The translations under genes and the position numbers were made by a program. The notes below the pieces were generated by a model, which was not told where the DNA came from, ran no database searches, and worked only from the letters and a program-made list of their open reading frames with translations. Source: Bradyrhizobium algeriense (GTDB taxonomy: Bacteria > Pseudomonadota > Alphaproteobacteria > Rhizobiales > Xanthobacteraceae). Taken from it: a stretch of 64,000 nt of DNA. The stretch lies in the NCBI RefSeq assembly GCF_003062295.1, contig NZ_PYCN01000007.1, forward strand, positions 1 through 64,000. The letters run 5' to 3'. Of this stretch, positions 1 through 8,002 are shown one piece after another. The first letter of the stretch is position 1. Each line of letters opens with the position of its first letter.

Positions 1-115
1 ACCACCTCTGCCGCAGCACGATGGCGCCGCGGTCATCATGACCCACGAGGTGGAACGAGTTCTTGCCGATATCGATGCCGATCACGGCGATCGCTGCGTT
101 GAGTTTCTGAGACAT
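1..115 (-). CDS. IS110-family transposase, N-terminal end (runs off the window)
   Basis: Read leftward from an ATG at 113-115, the edge encodes about 38 residues that begin MSQKLNAAIAVIGIDIGKNS and continue FHLVGHDDRG. The GIDIGKNSFH motif carries the first aspartate of the DEDD catalytic tetrad of IS110/IS1111 transposases. The rest lies outside the window, so whether the element is intact is unknown. A hairpin at 139-166 (CCCTTGCCAG with CTGGCAGGG) sits just upstream of the start, inside the likely terminal region of the element. The family call rests on this motif alone. Confidence 0.75.
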   Translation of the reverse strand, partial: MSQKLNAAIAVIGIDIGKNSFHLVGHDDRGAIVLRQRW

Positions 116-213
116 GGCGTGCTCCTCGTCTTGAGCGCCCCTTGCCAGTTTCTCGTACTGGCAGGGCCGGAGCACGGCCGGACCATTCCATTAGCAGATA
201 TGGAGCCTCGCCA

Positions 214-567
214 TTACCAGTTGGGGAACTTGAAACGTAAATAGGAAGAAAGCACTACCGCAAATATGCCAACTACCGTTGTTGCCGCGCCTGCATATTC
301 TCTTGCCCGCCGCTGTAGCGGATCGAAAGCCGCGCAAACTAAGCAAATTGCGACGACGGCAATCGCAATTGAAACGATCAACCCAACCGTGACATTCATG
401 CCCGGCTGTCCGACAACACTGCCAATCTTATCAGATAGCGGTGCGATCTTTTCGTGAACCGTGAGGACCGGCATTGCAGAAGCTGTAATCACCACAATGG
501 CGATATACGGACCGACTATGGGCGACCAAATCGCAGCGAGCGAGCAGGATGCCGAAAATGACTGCAA
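214..567 (-). CDS. Small integral membrane protein, 5' end probably frameshifted
   Basis: The frame encodes about 117 residues with three hydrophobic stretches (around residues 17-35, 55-80 and 93-108). No known family was recognised. The reading frame begins only at a weak TTG. A better-looking start, an ATG at 574-576, gives MKPIAVIFGILLA and then runs out of frame. Removing one copy of a 4-bp tandem repeat (GCGA twice, around 536-545) joins that start to the AIWSPIVGPYIAI frame and gives a normal hydrophobic N-terminus. The present gene therefore looks disrupted or mis-started. Function is unknown. Confidence 0.45.
   Translation of the reverse strand: MQSFSASCSLAAIWSPIVGPYIAIVVITASAMPVLTVHEKIAPLSDKIGSVVGQPGMNVTVGLIVSIAIAVVAICLVCAAFDPLQRRAREYAGAATTVVGIFAVVLSSYLRFKFPNW
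536..545. repeat. 4-bp tandem duplication inside the membrane protein gene
   Basis: GCGAGCGAGC is a direct repeat of GCGA. It lies exactly at the point where the two candidate reading frames of the surrounding small membrane protein would have to be joined, so it is the likely frameshift lesion. Confidence 0.4.
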
Positions 568-622
568 TGGGCTTCATGATGCTATCTCGTACCTCACTAT
601 CGAGGCACTTCCGCCATTGTCT

Positions 623-1096
623 CTAGCCGACTTCGGACGCAATCGCCGCTGATATCCGAGATTGGGCGGGCGGGTGCAGCCATCTATCCAGATAGTACAA
701 CGGCACCATTCCGACCAAGTGAATCGCTGTGCCGGCCATCAGTGGAACAGCGCCATAGACCAGACCCAAGTAAAATGTGACCGGAGCGAGGGTAAACGTG
801 AGCAGGGAGATGATAGTCAGAAGCGTCAGAAAGATGCAGATAGGAGCGCCGAGGAAGTAGCGGGCGAGCATCCATTTATCAATTGCGTTGCGCTTTCGTG
901 TCACGCTCATTGCCTGGCCGAAAGCGAGGAAGAATGCGATGAATGGGGTCAGCGTCGGAAGCAACCCCAACGCGCCTATCCAAACGCGCACTAGGTCAGG
1001 ATAGAGTGGCCGAATCGTCACCACAGCCAGATATGCCACGGTCGTGGTCCAGATCGTCAGGTAGGCGACAACAACTGCCTTCGTTCGAACGTTCAT
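623..1096 (-). CDS. Hypothetical four-helix membrane protein
   Basis: The 157-residue product starts MNVRTKAVVVAYLTIWTTTV and has four predicted membrane helices, near residues 7-27, 40-60, 82-105 and 107-130. It ends in a charged tail after YYLDRWLHPP. The start at 1094-1096 is preferred because an AGG lies just upstream. An ATG four codons earlier (1106-1108) is the alternative. The longer upstream extension in the same frame lacks membrane character. No family was recognised. It is in the same orientation as the small membrane protein downstream. Confidence 0.55.
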   Translation of the reverse strand: MNVRTKAVVVAYLTIWTTTVAYLAVVTIRPLYPDLVRVWIGALGLLPTLTPFIAFFLAFGQAMSVTRKRNAIDKWMLARYFLGAPICIFLTLLTIISLLTFTLAPVTFYLGLVYGAVPLMAGTAIHLVGMVPLYYLDRWLHPPAQSRISAAIASEVG

Positions 1097-1108
1097 GACC
1101 TGTCTCAT

Positions 1109-1459
1109 GCGCAACAAGCGGGGCCGAGCAACCCAAAGATCAAAAATCGCCTCATGAGGCAAATTTAGTCGAAACTGCCGAGATGATCGTGGTCTGGACG
1201 GGTTTACCGTTAACAAACTCAACATCCACCGAATTAAAGTGGCACTTCCGCTGTTGGCACATCGCGAAATTTCCTGCCATGCAAAACTCGGTCGCTATCG
1301 GGGCATGGCGGACATCGAGCAAGCCCTCACCCCGTTCAATTTGGCTGAAGCTACCGACTAGAGGTCCCGGCCATCTACGTCTTTCTTTCCGGCTGCAAAG
1401 ACGTGGATGCCCGGCACAAGGCCGGGCATGACGAGTCTGAGGTGCGATCTTGCGTAAGA
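1109..1459. other. Intergenic region, mostly a palindromic repeat
   Basis: No gene is supported here. The right part holds a REP-type element (listed separately). The left part, just upstream of the small membrane protein, is comparatively AT-rich and probably carries its promoter, although no clear -35/-10 pair stands out. Confidence 0.4.
1360..1436. repeat. REP-type palindromic element (GTGGATGCCCGGC family)
   Basis: The right arm AAGACGTGGATGCCCGGCAC plus AAGGCCGGGCATGAC is nearly identical to the right arm of the element at 16761-16856. The left arm (GGTCCCGGCCATCTACGTCTT) is a degraded complement. It lies immediately downstream of the quinone oxidoreductase gene. Elements of this type are widespread between Bradyrhizobium genes. 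Confidence 0.7.
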
Positions 1460-2434
1460 CTACGGCCGCAAAATCGCCGCCCCCGTCGTCGCACGGCTCT
1501 CAAGCTCCGTATGCGCCTTCGCCGCATCCTTCAGCGCATACGCATGATTGATCGGCACGTGGAGCTTGCCGTTGATGACGGCGGCGAACAGCGTGTCGGC
1601 GCCTTCGAGCAGTTCCTTGCGGGTAGAGACGTAGTCGTTGAGTTTTGGCCGCGTCGCGAACAGCGAGCCGTGATTGTTGAGTTCGGCGAGCGGGAACGGC
1701 GGTACCGGGCCGGAGGCGTTGCCAAAACTCACGAACAGGCCGCGTGGCCGCAAGCACGACAGCGAGCCCGGGAAAGTGGTCTTGCCGACGCCGTCATAGA
1801 CGACATCGCAAAGTTCGTTGCGGCTGATCTGTTTGACCCGCGCCACGAAGTCCTCCTCATTGTAGAGGATGACGTGGTCGCAGCCATTGGCGAGCGCGAG
1901 GTCGGCTTTTGGCTTGGAGCCCACGGTACCGATCACATGCGCGCCGAGCGCCTTTGCCCACTGGCAGGCGAGTAAGCCAATGCCGCCCGCGGCGGCATGG
2001 ATCAGCACCCGGTGGCCGGGCTCGACCTTGAAGGTCTTGTGCAGGAGGTACCAGACCGTCAGCCCCTTGAGCATCAAGACGGCGCCCTGCTCGTAGGTGA
2101 TATGGTCGGGCAGCTTGACCAGCTTGTCCGCCGGGATCACCCGCTCGCTGGCGTAGCCGCCGAGCGTGAAATAGTAGGCGACGCGATCGCCGGGGTGAAA
2201 ATTGGTGACGCCCGTCCCGACCGCCACGACCTCGCCCGCGGCTTCGTTTCCGGCGATGAACGGCAGTCCCGGCGCCTTGTAGAGGCCGGTGCGGAAGTAG
2301 ACGTCGATGAAATTCAGGCCGACGGCGTGCTGACGGATACGGACCTCGCCCGGTCCCGGCGCCGGCACGTCCACGTCCTCATACACCAGGGCTTCCGGAC
2401 CCCCCACCTTGTGCACGCGCACGGCCTTGGTCAT
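1460..2434 (-). CDS. NADPH:quinone oxidoreductase, medium-chain dehydrogenase/reductase family
   Basis: The 324-residue protein has a GroES-like N-terminal half (APGPGEVRIRQHAVGLNFIDVYFRTG) and a Rossmann half with VLIHAAAGGIGLLACQWAKALGA. The AAAGGIG motif is the NADPH-binding motif of the zeta-crystallin/QOR branch. The zinc ligands of classical alcohol dehydrogenases are absent, as expected for QOR. Members reduce quinones or alpha,beta-unsaturated carbonyls in the cytoplasm. The start was set at MTKAVRVHKVGG, where the conserved domain begins. Twelve further residues are open upstream but look non-coding. The gene is a single transcription unit. Confidence 0.9.
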   Translation of the reverse strand: MTKAVRVHKVGGPEALVYEDVDVPAPGPGEVRIRQHAVGLNFIDVYFRTGLYKAPGLPFIAGNEAAGEVVAVGTGVTNFHPGDRVAYYFTLGGYASERVIPADKLVKLPDHITYEQGAVLMLKGLTVWYLLHKTFKVEPGHRVLIHAAAGGIGLLACQWAKALGAHVIGTVGSKPKADLALANGCDHVILYNEEDFVARVKQISRNELCDVVYDGVGKTTFPGSLSCLRPRGLFVSFGNASGPVPPFPLAELNNHGSLFATRPKLNDYVSTRKELLEGADTLFAAVINGKLHVPINHAYALKDAAKAHTELESRATTGAAILRP

Positions 2435-2528
2435 GACAGTCTCTCCCTCGGTATTTCCTGAAGCACCCAACTTGAAAGCGAAACGAAAGCCATCGCCGCC
2501 CGGATGTCAACTCGCCGGCCGAAACCGG

Positions 2529-3254
2529 CTACCGGGCGGCCTTCCGGCGGTTGCGCCTGGCGAGCACATTGAACAGTTCGACGGCGGCCGCGAACAGCAT
2601 GGCAAAATAGATGTAGCCGCGCGGGATATGGAATTGGAAACCGTCCGCGACCAGCGCCACGCCAATCAGCACCAGGAACGCCAGCGCCAGCATTTTTGTG
2701 GTCGGATGATTTGCCACAAACCGCGCCACCGGGCCCGACGAGACGTACATGACGATGCACGCGATCACGACGGCCGCGATCATGATTTCGAGATCCTGCG
2801 CCATGCCGATCGCGGTGATGATTGAGTCCAGCGAAAACACCATGTCGATGATGATGATCTGAACGATCACCCAGAAAAATGCGCTGGCCTTTGGTTCGCC
2901 ATCAGGTTCGGCGTCGCCGGCCTCGACCTCGCCATGTATTTCATGCGTCGCCTTGGCAATCAGGAACGCCCCGCCGCCTATCAGGATGATGTCGCGCCAC
3001 GAAAACTCGACGTTTCTCACGGTGACGACGGGCTCCGTCAGGCCGATCAGCCACACCAGCACGCTGAGCAGTATGATGCGAAACACCAGCGCAAGAAGCA
3101 AACCGATCTGGCGTGCGCGTTTGGCCTGCGCGGGAGGAATGCGCGACACGATCACCGAAATGAAAATGACATTGTCGATGCCGAGCACGATTTCCAGCGC
3201 CGTCAATGTCAGCAGCGCTGCCCAGGCTTCCGGGCTCGTCAGTAATTCCATCAT
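2529..3254 (-). CDS. TerC-family integral membrane protein
   Basis: The 241-residue polytopic protein carries the two TerC signature segments: EIVLGIDNVIFISVI near the N-terminus and DMVFSLDSIITAIGMA in the middle. Both have the acidic residues in membrane helices that are typical of this family. TerC-like proteins are linked to metal (notably manganese) export and to tellurite resistance. The substrate here is not evident. The start overlaps the stop of the upstream pcs gene (ATGATG at the junction), so translation is probably coupled. A second ATG directly follows the first, so either may serve. Confidence 0.88.
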   Translation of the reverse strand: MMELLTSPEAWAALLTLTALEIVLGIDNVIFISVIVSRIPPAQAKRARQIGLLLALVFRIILLSVLVWLIGLTEPVVTVRNVEFSWRDIILIGGGAFLIAKATHEIHGEVEAGDAEPDGEPKASAFFWVIVQIIIIDMVFSLDSIITAIGMAQDLEIMIAAVVIACIVMYVSSGPVARFVANHPTTKMLALAFLVLIGVALVADGFQFHIPRGYIYFAMLFAAAVELFNVLARRNRRKAAR

Positions 3255-3985
3255 GCCTTGAACGACTTTATTCGCCGGATCACCGCGTCACTTCCTATTA
3301 TGTAGACCGCGATAGCGCACAACCCCGCGACGATCGGAGCGCCCACGTCGAAATCGCGGGCGAGCGTATATATCGCGAGCACGGCTCCGATGGCCATCAG
3401 CCACAGGGTCAGCCAGCGCAGACGCACCACCCGGACCGGGTGCACGACATGAAACGGGGCGAATGTGAGCGCGATCAGAACAGCGATGCCGAGGCTGGAA
3501 AGCACGGGCGGCAAGTGTAGCAAGAACAAATAAAACGCCGCGACGTTCCACAGCGCCGGGAAGCCGCGGAAGTGATTGTCCGACGCCTTCATGCGCCGGT
3601 CCGCGAAATAGAGCGCACCCGACACCATAATGCCGATGCCGAGAATCGGCGCCACCACCGGCAGCAGCATCCCGCTAGCGGTGATGGCATAGGCCGGCAC
3701 GAAGACGTAGGTCACGTAATCGACGACGAGATCGAGCACCTCGCCCGACCAGTTCGGCTGCAACCGAACGACCTCCAGTTTTCGCGCCAGCGGGCCATCG
3801 ATCGCATCGATGATCAAGGCGACGCCAAGCCAGCCGAACATGTTGGCCCAGTGTTCGCGCACGGCCTCCAGCATCGCCAGCAACGCAATGCCCGCGCCCA
3901 TCGCCGTGAAGACATGCACGGCGAATGCTGCGGTCCGCATTCGGTTGGTCGCGGGTGCGGAATCTGGCTCGGTTGTCGGGTCCAT
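3251..3985 (-). CDS. pcs: Phosphatidylcholine synthase
   Basis: This is a CDP-alcohol phosphotransferase of about 244 residues that joins choline to CDP-diacylglycerol to make phosphatidylcholine in the inner membrane. The signature is complete: D63-G64, A67-R68, G81, D85 and D89, with the 12-residue spacer between AR and G that marks bacterial Pcs. About eight hydrophobic helices follow. The start was set at MDPTTEP (3983-3985). MQIEAIPD at 4024 and MRTAAFAVH at 3940 are alternatives. Its stop overlaps the TerC-like start by 4 bp, which suggests an operon. Phosphatidylcholine is needed for effective symbiosis in several rhizobia. Confidence 0.92.
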   Translation of the reverse strand: MDPTTEPDSAPATNRMRTAAFAVHVFTAMGAGIALLAMLEAVREHWANMFGWLGVALIIDAIDGPLARKLEVVRLQPNWSGEVLDLVVDYVTYVFVPAYAITASGMLLPVVAPILGIGIMVSGALYFADRRMKASDNHFRGFPALWNVAAFYLFLLHLPPVLSSLGIAVLIALTFAPFHVVHPVRVVRLRWLTLWLMAIGAVLAIYTLARDFDVGAPIVAGLCAIAVYIIGSDAVIRRIKSFKA

Positions 3986-4119
3986 TGCTCCGGCAGTGCT
4001 ATCAGGAATCGCTTCGATTTGCATATCGGCGCTTGCGGCGTTCCGCCGCGCGATAGGGCGGAAACATTTCGGCCAGTTGATGGCTTGAAAATGCCGCCCC
4101 GAACGTCGATTGTCCCAAT

Positions 4120-5310
4120 ATGAACGATGCATCGCAAGTTTATGACGCCGCCGTGATCGGCGGCGGTCCGGCGGGATTGACCGCGGCCATCGCGCTGGCC
4201 GCGACTGGCGCGAGAACCGCCCTGCTCGCCCGCCGTGTCCCCTATGCCGACAACCGCACCACGGCGCTGCTCGGGGCTTCCACCGAGCTGCTCGAACGCC
4301 TGGAGGTCTGGTCCCGCTGCCGCGACAAGGCCGCCGCCTTGCGGACCATGCGCCTCGTCGATGACACCGGCCGGTTGATCCGCGCGCCCGAGGTGCGATT
4401 TTCCTCGGAGGAGATCGGTCTCGAACAGTTCGGCTACAACATCGACAACCGCTCGCTGATGGTCGCCCTCGAAGAGCGCGCCGCCGGGCTTTCGAACCTG
4501 ACCCGATTTGACGATGAGGCGGCAACGATCGATCCGCAGGACGCGATCGTCACCATTCATACCGGCAAGGGCGAGCAGCTCACCGCGCGGCTGGTGATCG
4601 GCGCCGACGGGCGGCAATCGCCTTCCCGCGAGGCGGCCGGAATCGGCATCAGCCGCCGCGACCTGCACCAGTCGGCGCTGACCTTCAACATTTCCCATTC
4701 GCGGCCGCACAACGGCATCTCCACCGAGTTTCACACTCCGCAAGGTCCGTGCGTATTCGTGCCCCTGCCCGGCAACCGCTGCAGCGTGGTGTGGGTCTCG
4801 GCGACCAGGGAAGCCGAGCGGTTGATGTCGCTCAGTGACGACGAATTGTCGGAGGCCGCGGAAACGCAGTCGCACTCCATTCTCGGCCGCGTCCAGGTTG
4901 AAGCCGGCCGCAACATCTTTCCGCTGACGATCGAGCGTCCCGACCAATTCGCCAGCCATCGTGTCGCGCTGGTTGGCGAATCCGCCCATGTGGTGCCGCC
5001 GATCGGCGCGCAGGGCCTCAACATGGGATTGCGCGATGCCGCCGATATCGCCGATATCGCAGGCGGTGCGATCTCGCTCGGGGAGGATCCCGGATCGCTG
5101 GCGGTGCTGGCGCGTTATCAGTCCGCCCGCCGCGCCGACGTCGCAAGCCGGCTGATCGCCATCGATGTCGCCAACCGTTCATTGCTCAGCGATTTCTTGG
5201 GCATGCAATCGCTGCGCGCGGCGGGCATGCACCTGCTGGGTTCGTTCGGCCCGCTGCGGCGGCTCGCGATGCGCGAGGGGCTGGCGCCGACCTGGAAGCG
5301 CGTCAGCTGA
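4120..5310 (+). CDS. UbiH/UbiF/COQ6-type FAD-dependent hydroxylase
   Basis: This is a 396-residue flavoprotein monooxygenase. It has the N-terminal FAD-binding AAVIGGGPAGLTAAIALA, the middle VIGADGRQSPSRE motif, and the C-terminal ALVGESAHVVPPIGAQGLNMGLRDAADI that is diagnostic for ubiquinone-ring hydroxylases. It most likely hydroxylates a ubiquinone precursor. Which ring position (UbiH, UbiF, UbiI or UbiL type) cannot be told from sequence by eye. It is divergent from pcs with a short shared upstream region. A strong palindrome follows the stop. Confidence 0.88.
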   Translation: MNDASQVYDAAVIGGGPAGLTAAIALAATGARTALLARRVPYADNRTTALLGASTELLERLEVWSRCRDKAAALRTMRLVDDTGRLIRAPEVRFSSEEIGLEQFGYNIDNRSLMVALEERAAGLSNLTRFDDEAATIDPQDAIVTIHTGKGEQLTARLVIGADGRQSPSREAAGIGISRRDLHQSALTFNISHSRPHNGISTEFHTPQGPCVFVPLPGNRCSVVWVSATREAERLMSLSDDELSEAAETQSHSILGRVQVEAGRNIFPLTIERPDQFASHRVALVGESAHVVPPIGAQGLNMGLRDAADIADIAGGAISLGEDPGSLAVLARYQSARRADVASRLIAIDVANRSLLSDFLGMQSLRAAGMHLLGSFGPLRRLAMREGLAPTWKRVS

Positions 5311-5320
5311 CTACACTGCC

Positions 5321-5386
5321 GTAGCCCGGGCGAGCGAAGCGACCCCGGGAACCGGTCCCCGGGGGTGCTTCGCTCGCCCGGGCTAC
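5321..5386. repeat. Palindromic REP-type element with a perfect 20-bp stem
   Basis: The arms GTAGCCCGGGCGAGCGAAGC (5321-5340) and its exact reverse complement (5367-5386) enclose a GC-rich spacer that is itself nearly palindromic (CCCCGGGA...TCCCCGGGG). It lies between two convergent genes and could act as a bidirectional terminator or mRNA stabiliser. Confidence 0.8.
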
Positions 5387-5446
5387 GCGTGTTTTCTACT
5401 TTGCATGGGGTTGTTTTCGATCTTTTATGTTTCGAGAACCCGCCCC

Positions 5447-6400
5447 CTACGGAAACACCAGCCGGCCGCTCTGGATGAACCACATCACGCTGGTCAGCGT
5501 GACCACGGAGGCGAAGGTCCCGATCAGGACGGCGACCGACGCCGGCTCGATCCAGGTATTGTTCTGCCGCGCCATCACGAACACGTTCAGCGCCGGCGGC
5601 AGCGCTGCCATCAGGACCGCGGTCGCCGCCCACGGCTGCGCGAACGGCCCGAACAGCAGCATCAAGCCGAACACGATCAGCGGATGGACCAGCAGCTTGA
5701 TCGCGATCACGCCGGGCACTTCCCAGGGCACGCGATCGAACGGGCGCAATGCCACGGTGACGCCGAGCACGAACAGCGCGGTCGGGGCGGCCGCGTTCTG
5801 CAGGAACAGCAGCGTTTTGTCGACCGCAACGGGTAATTGAATTTGTAGCGCCGCAGCGAGCGCCCCGGCGGCAGCCGACATGATCAGCGGGTTCAGCACG
5901 ATCTGCCGCACGGCGACGCCAATCGCGTGCAGGAAGGACGGATGCTTGCGATCGGTCAGCGCCATCAACAGCGGCACGATCGAGAACAGGAAAATGCTGT
6001 CGCAGCAGAAGATCAGCGCCGTCGGCGCCGCCGCCTTGCTGCCAAGCACCGCCAGCGCCAGCCCCGGTCCCATGTAGCCGATATTTCCGTAGGCACCGGC
6101 AAGGCCCGAGATCGTCGCCTTGCGCAGCGAGAGGTCGCCGATGATCCGCCCTGTCACCATCGCCAGCACGAAAGCGCTGACCGTGCCGACCGTCGTCGCG
6201 ATCAGGAATGGCGGGTTGTTCAGTTCGGAAAACGGTGTCTCCGACATGATGCGAAACAGCAACGCCGGCAGAGAAACGTACAGCAGGAAGAAGTTCATCC
6301 AGGCGAGCCCCGATTCCGGCAGCCCTCTGGTCTTGCCGCAGGCAAAGCCGATGAAAATCAATCCAAAATAGGGAAGCGCGAGGTTGAGGATATCGACCAT
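5447..6400 (-). CDS. AEC-family permease (auxin efflux carrier / malonate permease type)
   Basis: The 317-residue protein has about ten membrane helices in two halves separated by a more polar middle. It matches the AEC pattern (LPYFGLIFIGFACGK at the start, AAPTALFVLGVTVALRPF midway and LPPALNVFVMARQNN near the end). The N...A.Q motif in the crossover region is typical. Bacterial members export or import small organic anions. The substrate is unknown. It is monocistronic and convergent with the hydroxylase gene. Confidence 0.85.
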   Translation of the reverse strand: MVDILNLALPYFGLIFIGFACGKTRGLPESGLAWMNFFLLYVSLPALLFRIMSETPFSELNNPPFLIATTVGTVSAFVLAMVTGRIIGDLSLRKATISGLAGAYGNIGYMGPGLALAVLGSKAAAPTALIFCCDSIFLFSIVPLLMALTDRKHPSFLHAIGVAVRQIVLNPLIMSAAAGALAAALQIQLPVAVDKTLLFLQNAAAPTALFVLGVTVALRPFDRVPWEVPGVIAIKLLVHPLIVFGLMLLFGPFAQPWAATAVLMAALPPALNVFVMARQNNTWIEPASVAVLIGTFASVVTLTSVMWFIQSGRLVFP

Positions 6401-6523
6401 CTCGAAAACGTCTTTTCGTCAGTGATTTCTGGGGCATGGCGCCGGACGTGGCCACCACATGTAAAGGTTAATTCGTCCTATTGCCCCTAGCATCGGCCAC
6501 AATCATGGTCTATTCGACGGAAC

Positions 6524-6856
6524 ATGATCAAAGCGCGCACCGCCAAATTTCAGATCGGGCAGATCGTCCGCCACCGGGTGTTTTCATTCCGGGGCGTGAT
6601 TTTCGACATCGATCCGGAATTCAACAATACCGAGGAATGGTGGTTGTCGATTCCCGAGGAGCTTCGGCCTCACAAGGATCAGCCGTTCTATCACCTGCTC
6701 GCGGAAAATTCGGAGTCCGAATACGTCGCCTATGTCTCCGAACAAAACCTGCTGCCGGACGATTCCGGCGAGCCGATCCGCCATTCGCAGGTGGCCGAGA
6801 TCTTCGTGAAGGACAAGTCGGGCGGCTATCGCCCGCGCAATCCGTCGCTGAATTAG
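6524..6856 (+). CDS. hspQ: HspQ-family hemimethylated-DNA-binding-like protein
   Basis: The 110-residue protein matches HspQ/YccV. It has AKFQIGQIVRHRVFSFRGVIFDIDPEF, then the NNTEEWWLSIP segment, RPHKDQPFYHLLAE and YVAYVSEQNLLPDDSGEPIRHSQV. In E. coli HspQ is a heat-shock protein that modulates Lon activity. The domain was first described as binding hemimethylated DNA. Length and domain limits match the family with a short extra C-terminal tail. A strong bidirectional terminator follows. Confidence 0.93.
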   Translation: MIKARTAKFQIGQIVRHRVFSFRGVIFDIDPEFNNTEEWWLSIPEELRPHKDQPFYHLLAENSESEYVAYVSEQNLLPDDSGEPIRHSQVAEIFVKDKSGGYRPRNPSLN

Positions 6857-6919
6857 CGCGGCCGACGCGAGGCCGCGGGTCGGGCCTCCTCACTGACCGG
6901 CACGATAGAAGCCGAAATA

Positions 6920-6946
6920 AAAAAGGCGCCCTGCCCGGGCGCCTTT
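6920..6946. terminator. Bidirectional rho-independent terminator
   Basis: AAAAAGGCGCCC, a short loop, then GGGCGCCTTTT gives a GC-rich stem flanked by A and T runs on the two sides. It sits between the convergent hspQ and ialB-like genes and can serve both. Confidence 0.85.
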
Positions 6947-6971
6947 TGTGTTTTGTCGAGCGATGCGGCTC

Positions 6972-7742
6972 TTACTTCGCCGCCGGATTGGCGCCGCCGC
7001 CACCCTCGAGCTTCTTGCGCTGCTCTTCAGCACGCTTCTGCAGCTCTTCCTGCAGCTTCTTCTGGTTTTCCTCGAACACCTTCGGATCGGTCGGCGGACC
7101 GTCATAGGCCTTGGCGAATTCACCCGTGAGCGGCAGCGGCAGCGTCAGCGGCGCGCCGTTGGAATTGATCGCCTGAACAACGAGATTCTGGCCCTTCTTC
7201 AAGCTGGCGATCAGCTCGGGCGTTGCTTCGTAGTCGGACATGCAGCCGTTCTGGAAGCAGATGACGTAGGGGCCCTGCAGCGGCGCATTGCTGTCGACGA
7301 TGATCCGGGTTCCGTGCACCAGCTGCATGCCGAGCGGCAGTGTCACGCGCAAGAGCTTCTTCGGCTCGCCTTCCGGCTCGATGATGACGGCGGCGATGAC
7401 GGGCTGGCCGGACTCGATGCGGCCGTCCTTGCCGGTGAAGCAAACCTGCTTGGCGCCGGCTTCCTGACCCTTGAGGCAGAACTTGGTCCAGGGCGCGTAG
7501 ATCAGCTGGACTTGCTGTTCCTGCGGCTGGGGGGCAGCGCCGGCGGGAGGAGCGCCAGCCGGAGGGGCTTGCGCGGCCGGAGCCTTGGGAGCGGCCTTCG
7601 GAGGCGCCTTCGGCGCGCCGGGCGCCGGCTGCTGGGCCTGCGCGCCCGAAGCGATCAACGTTGCCGACAATGCCGAGGCCGCCAACAGGGCGATGATCTG
7701 CCCACGCGGCCGGATCGACCCGGCCAAGATACGGAAATTCAT
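6972..7742 (-). CDS. Invasion-associated locus B (IalB) family exported protein
   Basis: The 256-residue product has a signal peptide (hydrophobic stretch IIALLAASALSATLIASGAQA), then a proline/alanine-rich linker (APGAPKAPPKAAPKAPAAQAPPAG) and an IalB domain. The domain carries four cysteines (KFCLKG, QVCFTG, VICFQNGC) that can form disulfides. The C-terminus is a charged, probably coiled-coil tail of E, K and Q. IalB proteins are periplasmic and were named from Bartonella invasion. In rhizobia their role is undefined. The start was set at MNFRILAG, where the signal sequence begins. Confidence 0.85.
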   Translation of the reverse strand: MNFRILAGSIRPRGQIIALLAASALSATLIASGAQAQQPAPGAPKAPPKAAPKAPAAQAPPAGAPPAGAAPQPQEQQVQLIYAPWTKFCLKGQEAGAKQVCFTGKDGRIESGQPVIAAVIIEPEGEPKKLLRVTLPLGMQLVHGTRIIVDSNAPLQGPYVICFQNGCMSDYEATPELIASLKKGQNLVVQAINSNGAPLTLPLPLTGEFAKAYDGPPTDPKVFEENQKKLQEELQKRAEEQRKKLEGGGGANPAAK

Positions 7743-8002
7743 TGCGGAAAACCCTTTCTGAACCGCAGCGCCCGAAACCGCTACAGGCACCGACACCTAG
7801 CCGCGCTGAGGCGGCTGTCTCGTTGGCAATTGAGGCGGATACGTGACAGGTGTTCCCGCCATCATCAATTGCCCGCCTTCAATACAGCGACAGGCGAAAA
7901 GATCAATGCCGACAGGCATCTTTGGCATTCCCCGAAGGTCCAGGCCGAAGCCTATGGTAAAGCTTTCGGGTGCGCATTTTCGAATCAAATCCCTGCCAGC
8001 CT

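Noticed and set aside
3986..4525. N-terminal extension of pcs to 424 residues
   Set aside because: The extra residues are Arg/Pro-rich, antisense to the UbiH-type gene, and do not resemble any Pcs N-terminus.
5118..6458. 446-codon open frame antisense/overlapping the AEC permease
   Set aside because: It is the out-of-frame shadow of the permease, with no family match and an Arg-rich composition typical of GC-rich shadows.
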